DNA of 17,112 bases from Blastomyces gilchristii SLH14081. Taxonomy: Eukaryota > Ascomycota > Eurotiomycetes > Onygenales > Ajellomycetaceae. The stretch's first letter is position 1. Every line of letters starts with the position of its first letter. The position numbers and the translations under genes were made by a program. The notes under the pieces were generated by a model. It did no database searches. It had not been told where the DNA came from and saw only the letters and a list, made by a program, of their open reading frames with translations. Positions 1 through 8,818 of this stretch are shown here, piece after piece. Location of the stretch: NCBI RefSeq assembly GCF_000003855.2, contig NW_003101679.1:1651716-1668827 (forward strand), read 5' to 3'.

Positions 1-175
1 TTTTTAAATATATTATTTTCTGAGTATAGAACTGTTTTTTGATATAAGTTATTATTTTACATAATTTTTAATAAAAAGATTTGAATTATTAATATAATTA
101 ATTTAATTAATATATACTTTGTATAATACTAATATATAATACTTATTTATTTTAAATATTATTATTTTTTATCTG
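1..175. other. AT-rich flank with no gene seen
   Basis: I see no coding signal, repeat family or RNA gene here. The sequence is A/T runs with short TTA/ATA repeats and lies just outside the 3' tail of the minus-strand LINE that begins at about 176. It may be the insertion target of that LINE, but no target duplication can be read because the sequence is too simple. Confidence 0.5.
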
Positions 176-804
176 AGAGTTATTATTATTATTATTCTTC
201 AATTATAAATGTATATAGTTGTAAAGTATAACATCAATCTGAAATCTTTTAGTTCTCAGAGTTTTTCTAGTATCTATAAAGCTAATTTCTAAGCTGAGAA
301 GTTATTATTGCATGTATTTAATTATCACTTCTTTGTATTTTCCTATGTTCTTATTATCTTGACATGGTCTCAATACCTGTATTTTCTTCTGTATAATTAA
401 CACTTGACCTGTATTTAACGTCATGCAAGAACTCATTATCACTCCGCGTACATATGAGTATAATAAAAGAAGAATAATAATAATTATTATTATTACTATA
501 CATTTATCAATTTGAGATATGTAAAATCAGAAAATTTCAGCTCAGAATATAGAAATCTTTTACAAATTACAGTATTTTTAACATTTTCTGATACTTTGAA
601 ACTATTTAGAAAATAACATAATAAAAGAAAAGAAACAAAGTCTTAAAGATGATATATTAAATAAGTAGATAGAAAAGAAAATAAAATAAAATAAAAAGAG
701 AGATAAGAATAAAAATAATATATTTAAAAATAATATATAGCTGTTTTAACAGACTAAATTTAATTAATTTTCATCTCTTCATATTCACAGAGTTCTGAAT
801 TTAG
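176..804 (-). other. LINE copy 1 3' UTR with (AAT)n tail
   Basis: This non-coding end of LINE copy 1 aligns by eye with 4981-5398 of LINE copy 2, except that copy 1 has about 210 extra bases (286-495), which are a truncated SINE. The two copies share long recognisable blocks, for example around 530-700 and 5100-5280. The tail on the minus strand is an (AAT)n run at 176-197. No terminator or polyadenylation signal stands out from the AT-rich background. Confidence 0.7.
286..495 (+). mobile_element. 5'-truncated SINE in the LINE 3' UTR
   Basis: This segment matches 1472-1697 of the full SINE from TTTCTAAGCTGAGAAG to the AAT-rich tail. It is missing from the same position of LINE copy 2 (about 5080-5090), so it is an insertion and not part of the LINE. 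The tRNA-like head is absent. It keeps CpG sites (near 420 and 445) that the full copy has lost, so it is less mutated there. No clear target duplication is visible because the junctions are simple AT sequence. Confidence 0.75.
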
Positions 805-1284
805 TTATTTTCTTATAACTGCTTAAGTTTCTGATAGAGAATCTATTAAGTATTTAATTTTTATCTTAGTTAAAAATAAGAATTTTATATTTAATTAATT
901 TAAATCATACTTCTCTTTCAATCTGACTCTGAGATTATTGTATAATACACAGTGTATTACAATATACTCGGAATTTTCATTTGAATTATAGAATAAATAT
1001 TTGTTTAAATCAAATCTATTATTAAATCTTTGTATATAAGATTTGAAATAATCATATTCTAGTCTCAGATGAATTATAGATAAGAATATTTTTTATTTAC
1101 ATTTTATTAAATAAGATTTTCACTTGAGTTTTATTTCAAATTTTGAATAATGTATACTCTTCTATTAATTTTATCAGCTTTTATTTTAGTTATTTAAGCA
1201 AGATTCTTTTATTTTTCTCTTTATAAAAAATCAGAATACTGTTTTTTGAATAAATCTGCTTAATTCAAAATTCTTTTTTACAGC

Positions 1285-1298
1285 TAAATTATTTATTT
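1285..1298. repeat. Target-site duplication, left copy
   Basis: TAAATTATTTATTT here matches TAAATTAGTTATTT at 1701-1714 in 13 of 14 positions. The pair brackets the SINE and corresponds to codons of the LINE RNase H that should be present once. Confidence 0.8.
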
Positions 1299-1652
1299 TT
1301 TTACCTTGGTGACTGAATGATTAATGCGGACATCTGATAGTATCTTGATATGAGAAATCAAGGTGTGTGAGTTTGAAACCCGCAGAGAATACATTAAATT
1401 CAGAACTCAAGTATCTCAGGTTTCTAATAAATACAGAGGTGAATAAATCACTTCAATAAAATTGTTCTATGTTTCTGAGCTGAGAAGTTATTATTGTATG
1501 TATCTAATTGTCACTTCTTTGTATTTTTCTATGTTCTTGTTATCTTGACATGATCTCAACACCTGTATTTCCTTCTGTATAATTAACACTTAGCCTGTAT
1601 TTAACATTATATAAGAACTCATTATAAGTTTTACTTGTATATAAGTATAATA

Positions 1653-1700
<48 letters not shown>
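1299..1700 (+). mobile_element. tRNA-derived SINE, full length
   Basis: This short retrotransposon has a tRNA-like head (about 1303-1395) with both RNA polymerase III internal promoter boxes, an unrelated body, and a 3' tail of about fifteen AAT units (1652-1697). It lies inside the RNase H domain of LINE copy 1, opposite in strand. It is flanked by a 14-bp duplication with one mismatch, 1285-1298 and 1701-1714, and removing the insert plus one copy restores a readable LINE frame. The last 225 bp reappear at 286-495, so this is a multicopy family. SINEs encode no protein and borrow LINE enzymes. The (AAT)n tail shared with the local LINEs makes that LINE family a plausible partner, which is inference. 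Confidence 0.85.
1310..1380 (+). promoter_or_regulatory. Pol III A box and B box of the SINE head
   Basis: The A-box region TGACTGAATGATTAATGCGG (from 1310) matches the D-arm of long-variable-arm tRNAs of the Ser/Leu type after G to A changes. The B box AGTTTGAAACC at 1370-1380 matches GGTTCGANNCC with the CpG lost. The T-stem GTGAG/CCCGC has two mutated pairs, and TCTTGAT/ATCAAGG at about 1342-1362 can form a stem. The acceptor ends do not pair, so this is a SINE promoter and not a functional tRNA gene. Confidence 0.75.
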
Positions 1701-1714
1701 TAAATTAGTTATTT
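1701..1714. repeat. Target-site duplication, right copy
   Basis: This is the partner of 1285-1298. Read on the minus strand it encodes the residues after the G-N-E motif of the LINE RNase H, so it is probably the original target and the left copy is the duplicate made on SINE insertion. Confidence 0.8.
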
Positions 1715-4700
1715 CATTGTCACAGATATTTATATAAGCAGAAACTCAGTGTAAATAAATTATTATTTTTAATTTTCTTCTTTTTTAAATTCTCTTAACA
1801 GAATTCAAAATCAGTTCAAGATTTATTTTATTATTATAAATATGACTATTTCTTAGTAGTTTCAAAACAGCTTGACTGTCAGTAAATATTTATATCTATT
1901 TCAAACTAGTTTCTTTTCTATGAGATTTTATCTCAATAAGTTTGAAAGTTTTCACTATTGTAAATAATTCAGTATTGAGAAGTTCAGATTCACTGCTTAA
2001 ATTTTATAAATCTGAGATAAAATTAATATTATATTCAGTATAAGTAATATCTGTATCTAATTTATTCAAATTCTCATTTTTTGAATTGTCTGAATCAATC
2101 AGAATTGAGTCTTTTATATTAATAGCAGAGATCTTTTCTAAATACTGTTCATATTCTTTATCTTTTAATAGTTTATTTATTTGTAAATCTATAAGAGATT
2201 CTAGCTTTTCTCTTCAGAGAGATATTCTTTTATGTTCAATTTTTTCAACATTTAAAGAGAAAAATTGATTCTTGATTATTAAACATAGCTTGTATTGTTA
2301 AGAAGACATTTTCTTAAAATAATTGTTTTCATTTTAATCAAGATATCTATTTCAATTAAGTTTATTTTTTGAGCTAATTGATGAAAAAGAAGAAGAAACT
2401 CTTTCACTGATTATATAATTTAAAATGATTTTTATATCTCTCAGAGTATAGATTATACAGACATTCTCAAATCTAATAATAAATAAAGAAATTAAAGCTT
2501 CAATTTTCATTATTTTAATGAAGAATAATTTAAATACTTTTAGAATTCTTCTCAAAACTCTATTTTTCAGACTTTGAAAGACTTTAGTAAAATTTCTTTG
2601 ATTATTTCATTTAAATTTAAACTTTCATAATCAGCTACTGAGATGATACAGACTATATATAATTTTTTTTTATAGCTTGAAAAAATAGATCTCTTTCTGT
2701 ATTTAAATAGGCTGTTTATATTATTCAATAATCTTTCTGGCTTTGATAGTCCTTGTTGGATATAATATTTAAAATTCAACTTGAGGGTTTAATCATACTC
2801 TCAGTCATCTGATATTCAAACTGAGTTTAATCTCTTTGTTCAAAAGAGATAAAACTTAGATTTTTCTCATTGGAATCTGAGAAAAAAGTCAATTAACTCA
2901 GCTTTATTTATATTAAATTGAATTTGATTGATATCTATTCTAAGAAAGATTTTCTTTACTATTTTTACAATCACTTCTAAATTCTCTTTGATTGTTTTTG
3001 AATAGTAGACTAGATCAATATTATCTACATAGCTTGAAAATTTTACTATTTTCATCTCTCTGTTCTTGAATAGATATGCAGTGTATATTGCAAATAAAAC
3101 AGATGAGATTGAAGATTTTTATAATACTTTTATTTTTATCTCAGTTTTACCTTGCTTTATTTCATCAAAAAATAATTGTTTAATTCTCTTGAATATAAAA
3201 TAATGCACTTATTTTATTAGAAAAAGTAACAATTTTAACTTCTTCAAAGTTTGAATTATTTTTGACTTTGAAACATGATCAAATAGATTTTATATATCAA
3301 TAAAAACTGCAGTTGACATCAGATCTTCAATCTTTACTGTTTGAATATTATAAACAACTGAAAGAACAGTGTTAATTGCAGAATATTATTTTCTACTCTT
3401 TATTTATTCATTATACAGAAGAGAATTACTAATAAAGATAATAAAAGATAATTTAATAACTATTACCTTTTCTAAAATCTTTCTCAGACAGTTTAATAGA
3501 GACATTACTCTGTATAACTTAGAAATTAAAGTTTTTCTATTAAATTTTACAAGAATTACTTCAGTGACTTCTCTTCAGTATTCAGAATGATATTCATTTT
3601 TCAAGAGATTTAAAAAGAGCTTAAAGTATTTATTCTTTAAGTATGAATATATATTTTAAATAATTAAATAATCGATTGAATCAGAATCTGCAGTAGTTTT
3701 AATTGAGTTAAAGAAAATAGCTGACTCTAGTTTATCTTATATAAGTTCAGACTATTCTCAGTTATTCTTATCAATATATTTATTAAATAAAATATTCTCT
3801 TCTTCTGAATTTGATTAGTTTTGAAAGAGAATTTTCATAAAAGATTAACATTTTTCTTCAAAAGAATTCACTGAATATGATTTATTCTGAAATTCATATT
3901 CTAAAGTTGAAAGTTTTGCTACACTTCTTGTTTTAATATAGTTAAAATCTTTAAAAACTTCTTTCTCTTATACTTCTTCAAGAAACTTGTTTTAATAGTC
4001 TGTTTTAGCTTTTTAATATCTGAAAAATATGCATTTCTGATAGTTTTGAACTTTTCATCAGATATTAAGCTATTCTTTCAATCTCTTTTAGCAGTAATTA
4101 ATTCTTTTTTTTTACAAGTGATATTCTCATTTCATTATAATTTAAAATACTCAGAAAATCTTTTCTTTGAAATATTCTTTCTAATACTTGTTAAAAGAAT
4201 AGATGTAATCAGATTTACTCTATTCTCAAGCATTTTATTTAAGATATCTTGACTCAGATTTCAATAGAGCTCATACTGTTTTTCAAATTTCAGCAGTTTT
4301 ATATTTTCTTCAACTACTTTTCAATCAGCTTTTTCAAAGTTATATTGATTATAGAGAAGAGAGTTTTCACTCATTTCTGTTTCACTAAGTTTAATATTAA
4401 ATTGAATAACTTCATGATCTGATTCTGATGTCTTACTTCAATTAATAAACCAGTTCATAAGTCTTTTGTCAATTAAATTTTGTGATATGAAAGTTAAATC
4501 TATTATGAATTTCTATTTCATGCTTTTTCTAAAGAAAGTTAATTGATCGGACTTATTAACTAAATTTATTGAGTATTCAAAAGCTTATTTAATCAGCTTA
4601 TATGCTCTTACTACTCTTGTGCATTCTGAACTTTATCAGAGATAATGTGTATTGAAATCTCCTGCAATTGTAGAGATTTTTAATGAAGTTATATTTAAAA

Positions 4701-4977
4701 TTTCTCCGTTAATTATTCAAGTATTGTTATTATCTTTTAATAACTGTTCATTATAGATATTTATAAGTTGTATAGTATCAAACTCATTCTGCTTACTTAT
4801 AATATCACTCACTAGAATATCAGTGTCAGATATAATATTCAATCTTAGATTAAATTAATATATTAATCTTTTTCTTATATAAACCACTAGTCTTGATTTT
4901 ATCTCAGATTTTTCAGATAAAACGCAGTAGTAGTTTGAAAGGAAGATGATGTACTTTTACTCAGTATTAAAATTTGA

Positions 4978-4997
4978 TTATTATTATTATTATTATT
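4978..4997 (-). repeat. (AAT)n 3' tail of LINE copy 2 at the junction of two LINEs
   Basis: A run of TTA units on the plus strand forms the 3' tail of the LINE fragment to its right. The sequence immediately to its left reads as the truncated endonuclease of LINE copy 1. The two elements are therefore arranged head to tail on the minus strand with only this microsatellite between them. Confidence 0.75.
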
Positions 4998-5557
4998 CTT
5001 CAATTATAGATGTATGCAGTCAGAGACTATGATATCTACCTGAGAACTTTTAGTTCTCGGAGTTTTTCTAATATCTATAGAGTTAACTATTATACATTTA
5101 TCAATTTCAGATATGCAAAATCAGAAAATTCCAGCTCAGAATATAAAAACTCTTTACAAATTGCAGTATTTTAACACCTTCTGATACTTTGAAACCATTT
5201 GAAAATATCATGATAAAAGAAAAGAGAACAAAGTCTTAAAGATAGACATATTAAATAAGTAGATAGAAAAGAATAGAAAAGAAAAAGTAAAGAGAGTCTA
5301 TAATAAAACAAAATTATTAAAAGATAGTGTATAGCTGTTTTACCAGACTATATCTGATCAATTTTCATCTCTTCATATTCAGATATTTCTGAATTCAGTC
5401 ATTTTCTTGTAGCTGCTTGAGTTTCTGATAGAAAGTCTATTAAGTATTTAATTTCTGTCTCAGTTGAGAATGAGAACTTCATATTTAATTGATTTAAATT
5501 ATACTTGTCTTTCAATCTGACTCTGAGACTGTTGCATAATGCACAGTGTACTACAAT
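4981..5557 (-). mobile_element. 3' fragment of a second Tad1-like LINE (LINE copy 2)
   Basis: This fragment aligns with the 3' part of LINE copy 1 (176-285 plus 496-960), lacks the SINE insertion, and ends in (AAT)n at 4981. It is clearly less mutated: where copy 1 reads TATA, TTAG or AAAAATAAG, this copy often has TGCA, CTCAG or GAGAATGAG. The coding part (5401-5557) is the last stretch of ORF2. Its other end meets the TA of the fold-back element at 5558. Some sequence right of 6436 might continue the LINE, but I could not show this. Confidence 0.8.
5399..5557 (-). pseudogene. LINE ORF2 C-terminus (copy 2), open frame
   Basis: About 52 residues are open to a TGA at 5399-5401, starting VVHCALCNSLRV and ending SETQAATRK. 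The His-Cys pair belongs to the Cys/His cluster after RNase H in Tad1-type LINEs (family pattern H-x4-C near a conserved Tyr/Asn), and an A-T-R-K ending is familiar there. Copy 1 gives the same protein near 805-960 with more substitutions (IHCVLYNNLRV). The open frame extends to 5650, but the first 31 residues are read from the terminal repeat of the inserted fold-back element, so the 83-residue ORF is a chimera made by transposition and not a gene. Confidence 0.75.
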
Positions 5558-5898
5558 TAGACTGACCGTGTGACCGTGTCTGAGACCAGGACCAGAGTAT
5601 TTGATGATCTCATTACCAATTCGACTGATTCCATTACATGACTTTAACATTAGATAGTAGTCTCATACTGTCTCAGTGAGACTTACTGTCTACTCTTATC
5701 ACATTTTCTAAATGAGATCATGATTTTCACTTCTCAATTTAAATTATTTTTATTACTTTAAATGACTTTAAATCTCATTTGAGTGTTACCAAAAAGTGTT
5801 ACTTTTTAAAAAATTAAAAATAGTCTAAAAAAAACCTTGAAATGACTAAAAATAGTAACTTTATGTCAAGAATGGGACTAAATGAGACCAAATGAAAT
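5556..5898 (+). repeat. Left inverted arm of the fold-back element
   Basis: This arm pairs with 6094-6436 over its full length. Conserved blocks include the terminal 30 bp with two CCGTGT/CCGTGTG units, a central TGATTTTCACTTCTCAATTT block and the motif GAGTGTTACC at 5781. CpG survives at the terminus, unlike most of the window. Outside the terminus the arm-to-arm differences are mostly C/T and G/A. Confidence 0.85.
5781..5805 (-). repeat. 25-bp motif copy in the left arm
   Basis: Read on the minus strand this is AAAGTAACACTTTTTGGTAA followed by CACTC. It is one of three nearly identical copies (others at 6187-6211 and 12159-12183). Its 14-bp core recurs in shorter form at 7991, 8732, 8771, 9526 and 10185. 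Confidence 0.7.
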
Positions 5899-5901
5899 TA
5901 A

Positions 5902-6013
5902 ATGTGGAAATTCATGGTCCCAGCGGCCAGTCTAGACAGAATTTATGAATTCCATATTTTGATTTCCATTTGATCTGATCCTCATACATTTCTTGACATG
6001 AATCCCGCTGGGA
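5902..6013. repeat. Loop repeat shared with 7226-7313
   Basis: The loop of the fold-back element contains GAAATTCATGGTCCCAGCGG and CATACATTTCTTGACATGAA. Both blocks recur at 7226-7313, and the second block also resembles part of the left arm near 5863-5880. The CCGCTGGGAC and GGTCCCAGCGG ends form a small inverted repeat, so this could be a miniature element nested in the fold-back or the internal end of the parent transposon. Confidence 0.55.
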
Positions 6014-6093
6014 CTAATCATTATAAAAACATGCAAAGTGACTATATATAAGATCTCAAAATGAGATCATGACTTAGAAAAAATAAGAAAGTG

Positions 6094-6436
6094 ATTTCAT
6101 TTGATCTCATTTAGTCTCATTCTTGGCACAAAGTTACTATTTTTAGACATTTTAAGATTTCTTTTAAACTATTTTTAATTTTGTAAAAAGTAACACTTTT
6201 TGATAACACTCAAATGAAATTTAAAGTCATTTAAAGCAATAAAAATAATTTAAATTGAGAAGTGAAAATCATGATCTTATTTGAAAAATGTGACAAGAGT
6301 AGACAGTAAGTGTCACTGAAACAGTATGAAACTACTATTTAATGTTAAAACCATGTAATGAGATCAGTTAAATTGATAATGAGAGCATCAAATATTCTGA
6401 TTCTAGTCTCAGACACGGTCACACGGTCAGTCTAAT
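6094..6436 (-). repeat. Right inverted arm of the fold-back element
   Basis: This is the reverse complement of 5556-5898 by direct reading. It ends CAGACACGGTCACACGGTC at about 6411-6429, followed by AGTC and then TA. A further, more diverged copy of the last 30-40 bp stands in the same orientation at 13029-13067. Confidence 0.85.
6187..6211 (+). repeat. 25-bp motif copy in the right arm
   Basis: This is the inverted partner of the copy at 5781-5805, reading AAAGTAACACTTTTTGATAA then CACTC. It matches 12159-12183 exactly, although that copy lies about 6 kb away in non-palindromic sequence. Confidence 0.75.
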
Positions 6437-7225
6437 CACAGCGCATTTTCACAATTTCATTGTCAATGAGAGATGAGTCTCTGAGTATCAGCAAAATCTA
6501 ACTAATCAAGACAATATGAATATCATGAATTTGTGATAGAAGTTAGTCTAGATAGATGAGTCTTCTCTCTGTATCTTAATTGTTTTCAGACTGAATACTT
6601 CAGTATAACTGAGAGAGTGAATACAGCTTCATGAGAAGTATCTGATTATATATATAGATGATCAGCTCTCAAGGTTCTGTTACAACTATGTATGCTCTGA
6701 TATTCAGCTCTCTTGAAGTCTGCATTTCTAACAGTTTTCATATCAAATGTAATAATTGTCTGTACTGTGAATATAATACTCTTTGCTTCTTTGAAGAGAG
6801 AAATTAGTAGTCATGAAGAGATTGAGTGTTATGAATATTGAGAATATAAGTGTGAGTTTTCTTTATTTTTTCTTATTAATCTCTAAATTATGTTCACAGC
6901 TCTGTTTTTATTTTATTTTATTTTTTTTTAAGCTTTTAATGAGAATATGATTTCTTCTTCTCTTTGCATATACTGCAGACTGTTCATCTCAGTAGAAACT
7001 TATTATCTTTATAGACTAGAGTTTATAAATAACAGTGTTAATATCTTTATCACAATCAGATTCTTAGCAAAGATTATATTATTCTGACTTATCAGAATTT
7101 ACAGTATAAAAGTCATGTCTCAGTTTCTACAGATATCTTATCTATTCAGATAATTCTCAAGTGAACTTATTCATTTTATCAGAATACTCTTATCACTGAA
7201 TCTTGAATCAGAGCTTATAATCTCA
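6437..7225. other. Unassigned AT-rich region with a possible Cys-rich remnant
   Basis: I cannot assign a gene here. One plus-strand frame at 6721-6798 gives Cys codons at 6721, 6748, 6757, 6766 and 6784, a C-x8-C-x2-C-x2-C-x5-C spacing ending TLCFFEERN. That resembles Cys-rich zinc-binding modules of many fungal transposon-linked proteins, but the flanking frames are full of stops. Another frame (about 6981-7260) is open apart from two stops and has no recognisable family. Either could be chance in AT-rich DNA. Confidence 0.3.
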
Positions 7226-7313
7226 CTTAGACTCGCCGGTGAGACCATGAATTTCACATTTGATCTCATTTGATCTGATCTCATACATTTCTTGACGTGA
7301 GTCCCACCAGAAC
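7226..7313. repeat. Second copy of the loop repeat, next to the hAT 3' end
   Basis: Read on the minus strand, this stretch matches the loop of the fold-back element: GTCAAGAAATGTATGAG, a run of GATCAAATGAGATCAAATG type, GAAATTCATGGTCTCACCGG, then CGAGTCTA. GGTGAGACC and GGTGGGACT form imperfect inverted ends. It lies about 250 bp beyond the C-terminal end of the hAT pseudogene, so it may be the subterminal region of the hAT element. Confidence 0.55.
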
Positions 7314-7450
7314 CAAGCATCAAAAAAATCTGAAAATGAATCATTTCTGAGAGAAATGATGTAAAAAATGACCAGATTTAATACAAGAACAGTGAAATGA
7401 GAGTAATTTCTCAGAATAAACTGTGAAAGATGATCATTCTTTCAAAATCA

Positions 7451-7489
7451 GAATGAGACTGAGACTGAAGATCAAATTCAGTCTCATTC
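7451..7489. other. 12-bp perfect hairpin
   Basis: GAATGAGACTGA at 7451-7462 and TCAGTCTCATTC at 7478-7489 are exact complements around a 15-base loop, with an alternative inner pairing GACTGAA/TTCAGTC. It lies between the hAT C-terminus and the loop repeat. Subterminal hairpins are common in DNA transposons; I see no T-run that would suggest a terminator. Confidence 0.5.
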
Positions 7490-7952
7490 AGTTCATTCAG
7501 TGATTGCTTATATAATCAGAATTTGATAATGATTATTGATAATGCTCATGAAACAACTAAATACATTCTTGTGCAAGTTTATTCTTCACTTTCTCATGAA
7601 AACTACACTTCTCTGATATACTGTAATCAGAGGTATTAAACTGTCTGATAATTTTATATTTTACAATCATGAGTTTCTTAATTGTTTCTTCTTGTAATTG
7701 TCTCTGATGATAGTAATAAATATCTCAGCTTGAGTTAAACTTTCACTTCATTCTCATCCCTGTTAATGAAATTGTCAGAATATCACACATCATCAGTGCA
7801 ACAGTTGAATATATACTCTCAACAATTTTTCATAACTCTAGAATTGATTTAATGTATAAATTTGTTGAATCATCTTGAAGATAGTGATCAAATTCAGTTT
7901 TACAAGTATGTAGTTTTACCTGATTTTCAGTTATAATCAATGTATGTAAGTT

Positions 7953-8015
7953 CTATTTCAAAGTTAGTATTATAGTTCTATGTGATATGAAGTGTTATCA
8001 AAGATTGTTACTTAC
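7953..8015 (-). other. Predicted intron of the hAT gene (63 nt)
   Basis: On the minus strand it runs GTAAGTAACA to TTTGAAATAG with branch site TACTAAC 12 nt before the 3' end. Removing it joins VKYNYL to NLHTLI in one frame leading to the EFDHY block of the dimerisation domain. The motif core lies inside at 7991-8004. Confidence 0.65.
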
Positions 8016-8713
8016 TAGATAATTGTATTTCACTGTCTTCACATCTCTAATATCTGCTTATTCAAATCTCTGATAGTTGACATTGTAGTAGTCTCAGGCT
8101 AATTTAACATATGAGTCTCATTTCTTCTCTGTTTATTCTTGAGAAGTGTAGATATTAACTCAATGAGAGAGATCTAGTAGAGCTGCTACAGCATAGTACT
8201 CTGTAAAAGATTATTCAGTTTTGCTGTAATAATATACCAGTTTATTTCTTACAGAAATAATAGACTGTGCTATAGTATTATCTCAGACTGAATTTCTTTT
8301 TAAGTAATTTAACTGCTTCTTAAGATAAGTAAATAAACTGTTATACACTCATCAGACTGACTGCAGCATTGATGTATAAGTGATTGAGACTGTCTTTATT
8401 ATCTTATAAAACTGAAACAGTAAATCAATCACATATTTCAACTGAGTTCACTTTATATCAGAAAGTTTCAATGTCTGAATCTTTTCTCAATCAGAATATT
8501 GCACTCAATGATCAATTATCTGATATAATTAAAAAGTCTGAACAGTTATCTTATATATTGAACTTCACTATATTCTAACATTCTGTATTATATTTGATGA
8601 TGTGACTGATTTGTTTGCTTATTGAATATCATGAAATTGTTGTTATTATTTATAAAAGATATAAATCACATTAGCAATGTTTCAAATCTGTGATATTTAA
8701 ATTATTAGTCAAT

Positions 8714-8818
8714 CTATTCAAAATTAACAGTAGTGTTATCAAAAAGCATTATTAAAAAGCAATATTAAAAAGTGTTATTAAAAAATATTATCTTTTACAA
8801 AGTGAATGCAAAAGTTAC
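8714..8818 (-). other. Possible third hAT intron with two motif cores
   Basis: Coding similarity to hAT fails between about 8818 and 8715 on the minus strand. The gap starts CAA-GTAACT, holds motif cores at 8771-8784 and 8732-8745, and ends TTTTGAATAG. GTAACT departs from the usual fungal GTANGT, so the 5' boundary is uncertain. The stretch could also be a small insertion. Confidence 0.4.

Larger units (their letters stand above)
176..4980 (-). mobile_element. Tad1-like LINE, 5'-truncated, heavily mutated (LINE copy 1)
   Basis: This is a non-LTR retrotransposon on the minus strand. The order read on that strand is an apurinic-type endonuclease (about 4980-4380), a reverse transcriptase (about 4100-2800), RNase H (about 2000-1250, split by a SINE), a Cys/His tail (about 960), a stop near 805-807, a 3' UTR and an (AAT)n tail at 176-197. 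That order and the RNase H are typical of the Tad1 group of fungi. ORF1 and the first endonuclease residues are absent, so the copy is 5'-truncated, as is common after target-primed reverse transcription. Its 5' end abuts the (AAT)n tail of a second LINE at 4978-4997. Two SINE insertions account for about 600 bp of its length. Confidence 0.85.
805..4980 (-). pseudogene. LINE ORF2 pseudogene: endonuclease, reverse transcriptase, RNase H
   Basis: In an active copy this protein nicks target DNA and reverse-transcribes the element RNA. Visible motifs: endonuclease AGDFNTHY at 4665-4642 (active-site Asp/Asn present) and SDHE at 4422-4411 (catalytic His present); reverse transcriptase SSISSVLFAIYTA at about 3115-3075, matching the family's P-Q-G-S-P-x-S-P-x-L-F motif with Pro to Ser changes; catalytic YVDN at 3031-3020, where the family has F/Y-V-D-D. 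RNase H shows NTELF (catalytic Glu) at about 1975 and IFTDSQA (catalytic Asp) at 1889-1869, then the late G-N-E motif read as CDNEITNLA across the SINE at 1299-1700. Open pieces include 3055-2867, 2779-2567 and 2555-2352. Many TAA/TGA codons and shifted frames make it non-functional. The second catalytic Asp of the RT is now Asn. Assignment to Tad1 rests on remembered motifs. Confidence 0.85.
5560..6432. mobile_element. Fold-back (long-TIR) non-autonomous DNA transposon, 873 bp
   Basis: The element starts GACTGACCGTGTGACC and ends in the exact complement, with TA directly outside each end (5558-5559, 6433-6434). The arms are 343 bp each (5556-5898 and 6094-6436, counting the TA and one more palindromic base pair) and differ mainly by transitions. 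The 195-bp loop carries its own small inverted repeat (GGTCCCAGCGG at about 5925 and CCGCTGGGACT at about 6003). There is no coding capacity. It interrupts the C-terminal codons of LINE copy 2. A TA flank fits Tc1/mariner/pogo insertion, yet the only transposase readable nearby is hAT, a group that makes 8-bp duplications. The class is therefore uncertain. Confidence 0.75.

Noticed and set aside
1303..1395. A functional tRNA gene
   Set aside because: The acceptor ends do not pair, the B box has lost its CpG, and it is joined to a SINE body and AAT tail.
2086..4252. Plus-strand frames 2086-2268, 3369-3590 and 4046-4252
   Set aside because: They are antisense to the LINE ORF2 pseudogene, whose minus-strand motifs are recognisable; the plus frames have no motif and AT-driven composition.
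6437..6560. Continuation of LINE copy 2 beyond the fold-back element
   Set aside because: A short NCENA reading resembles the LINE Cys motif, but similarity to copy 1 is lost within about 30 bp, so it is not established.
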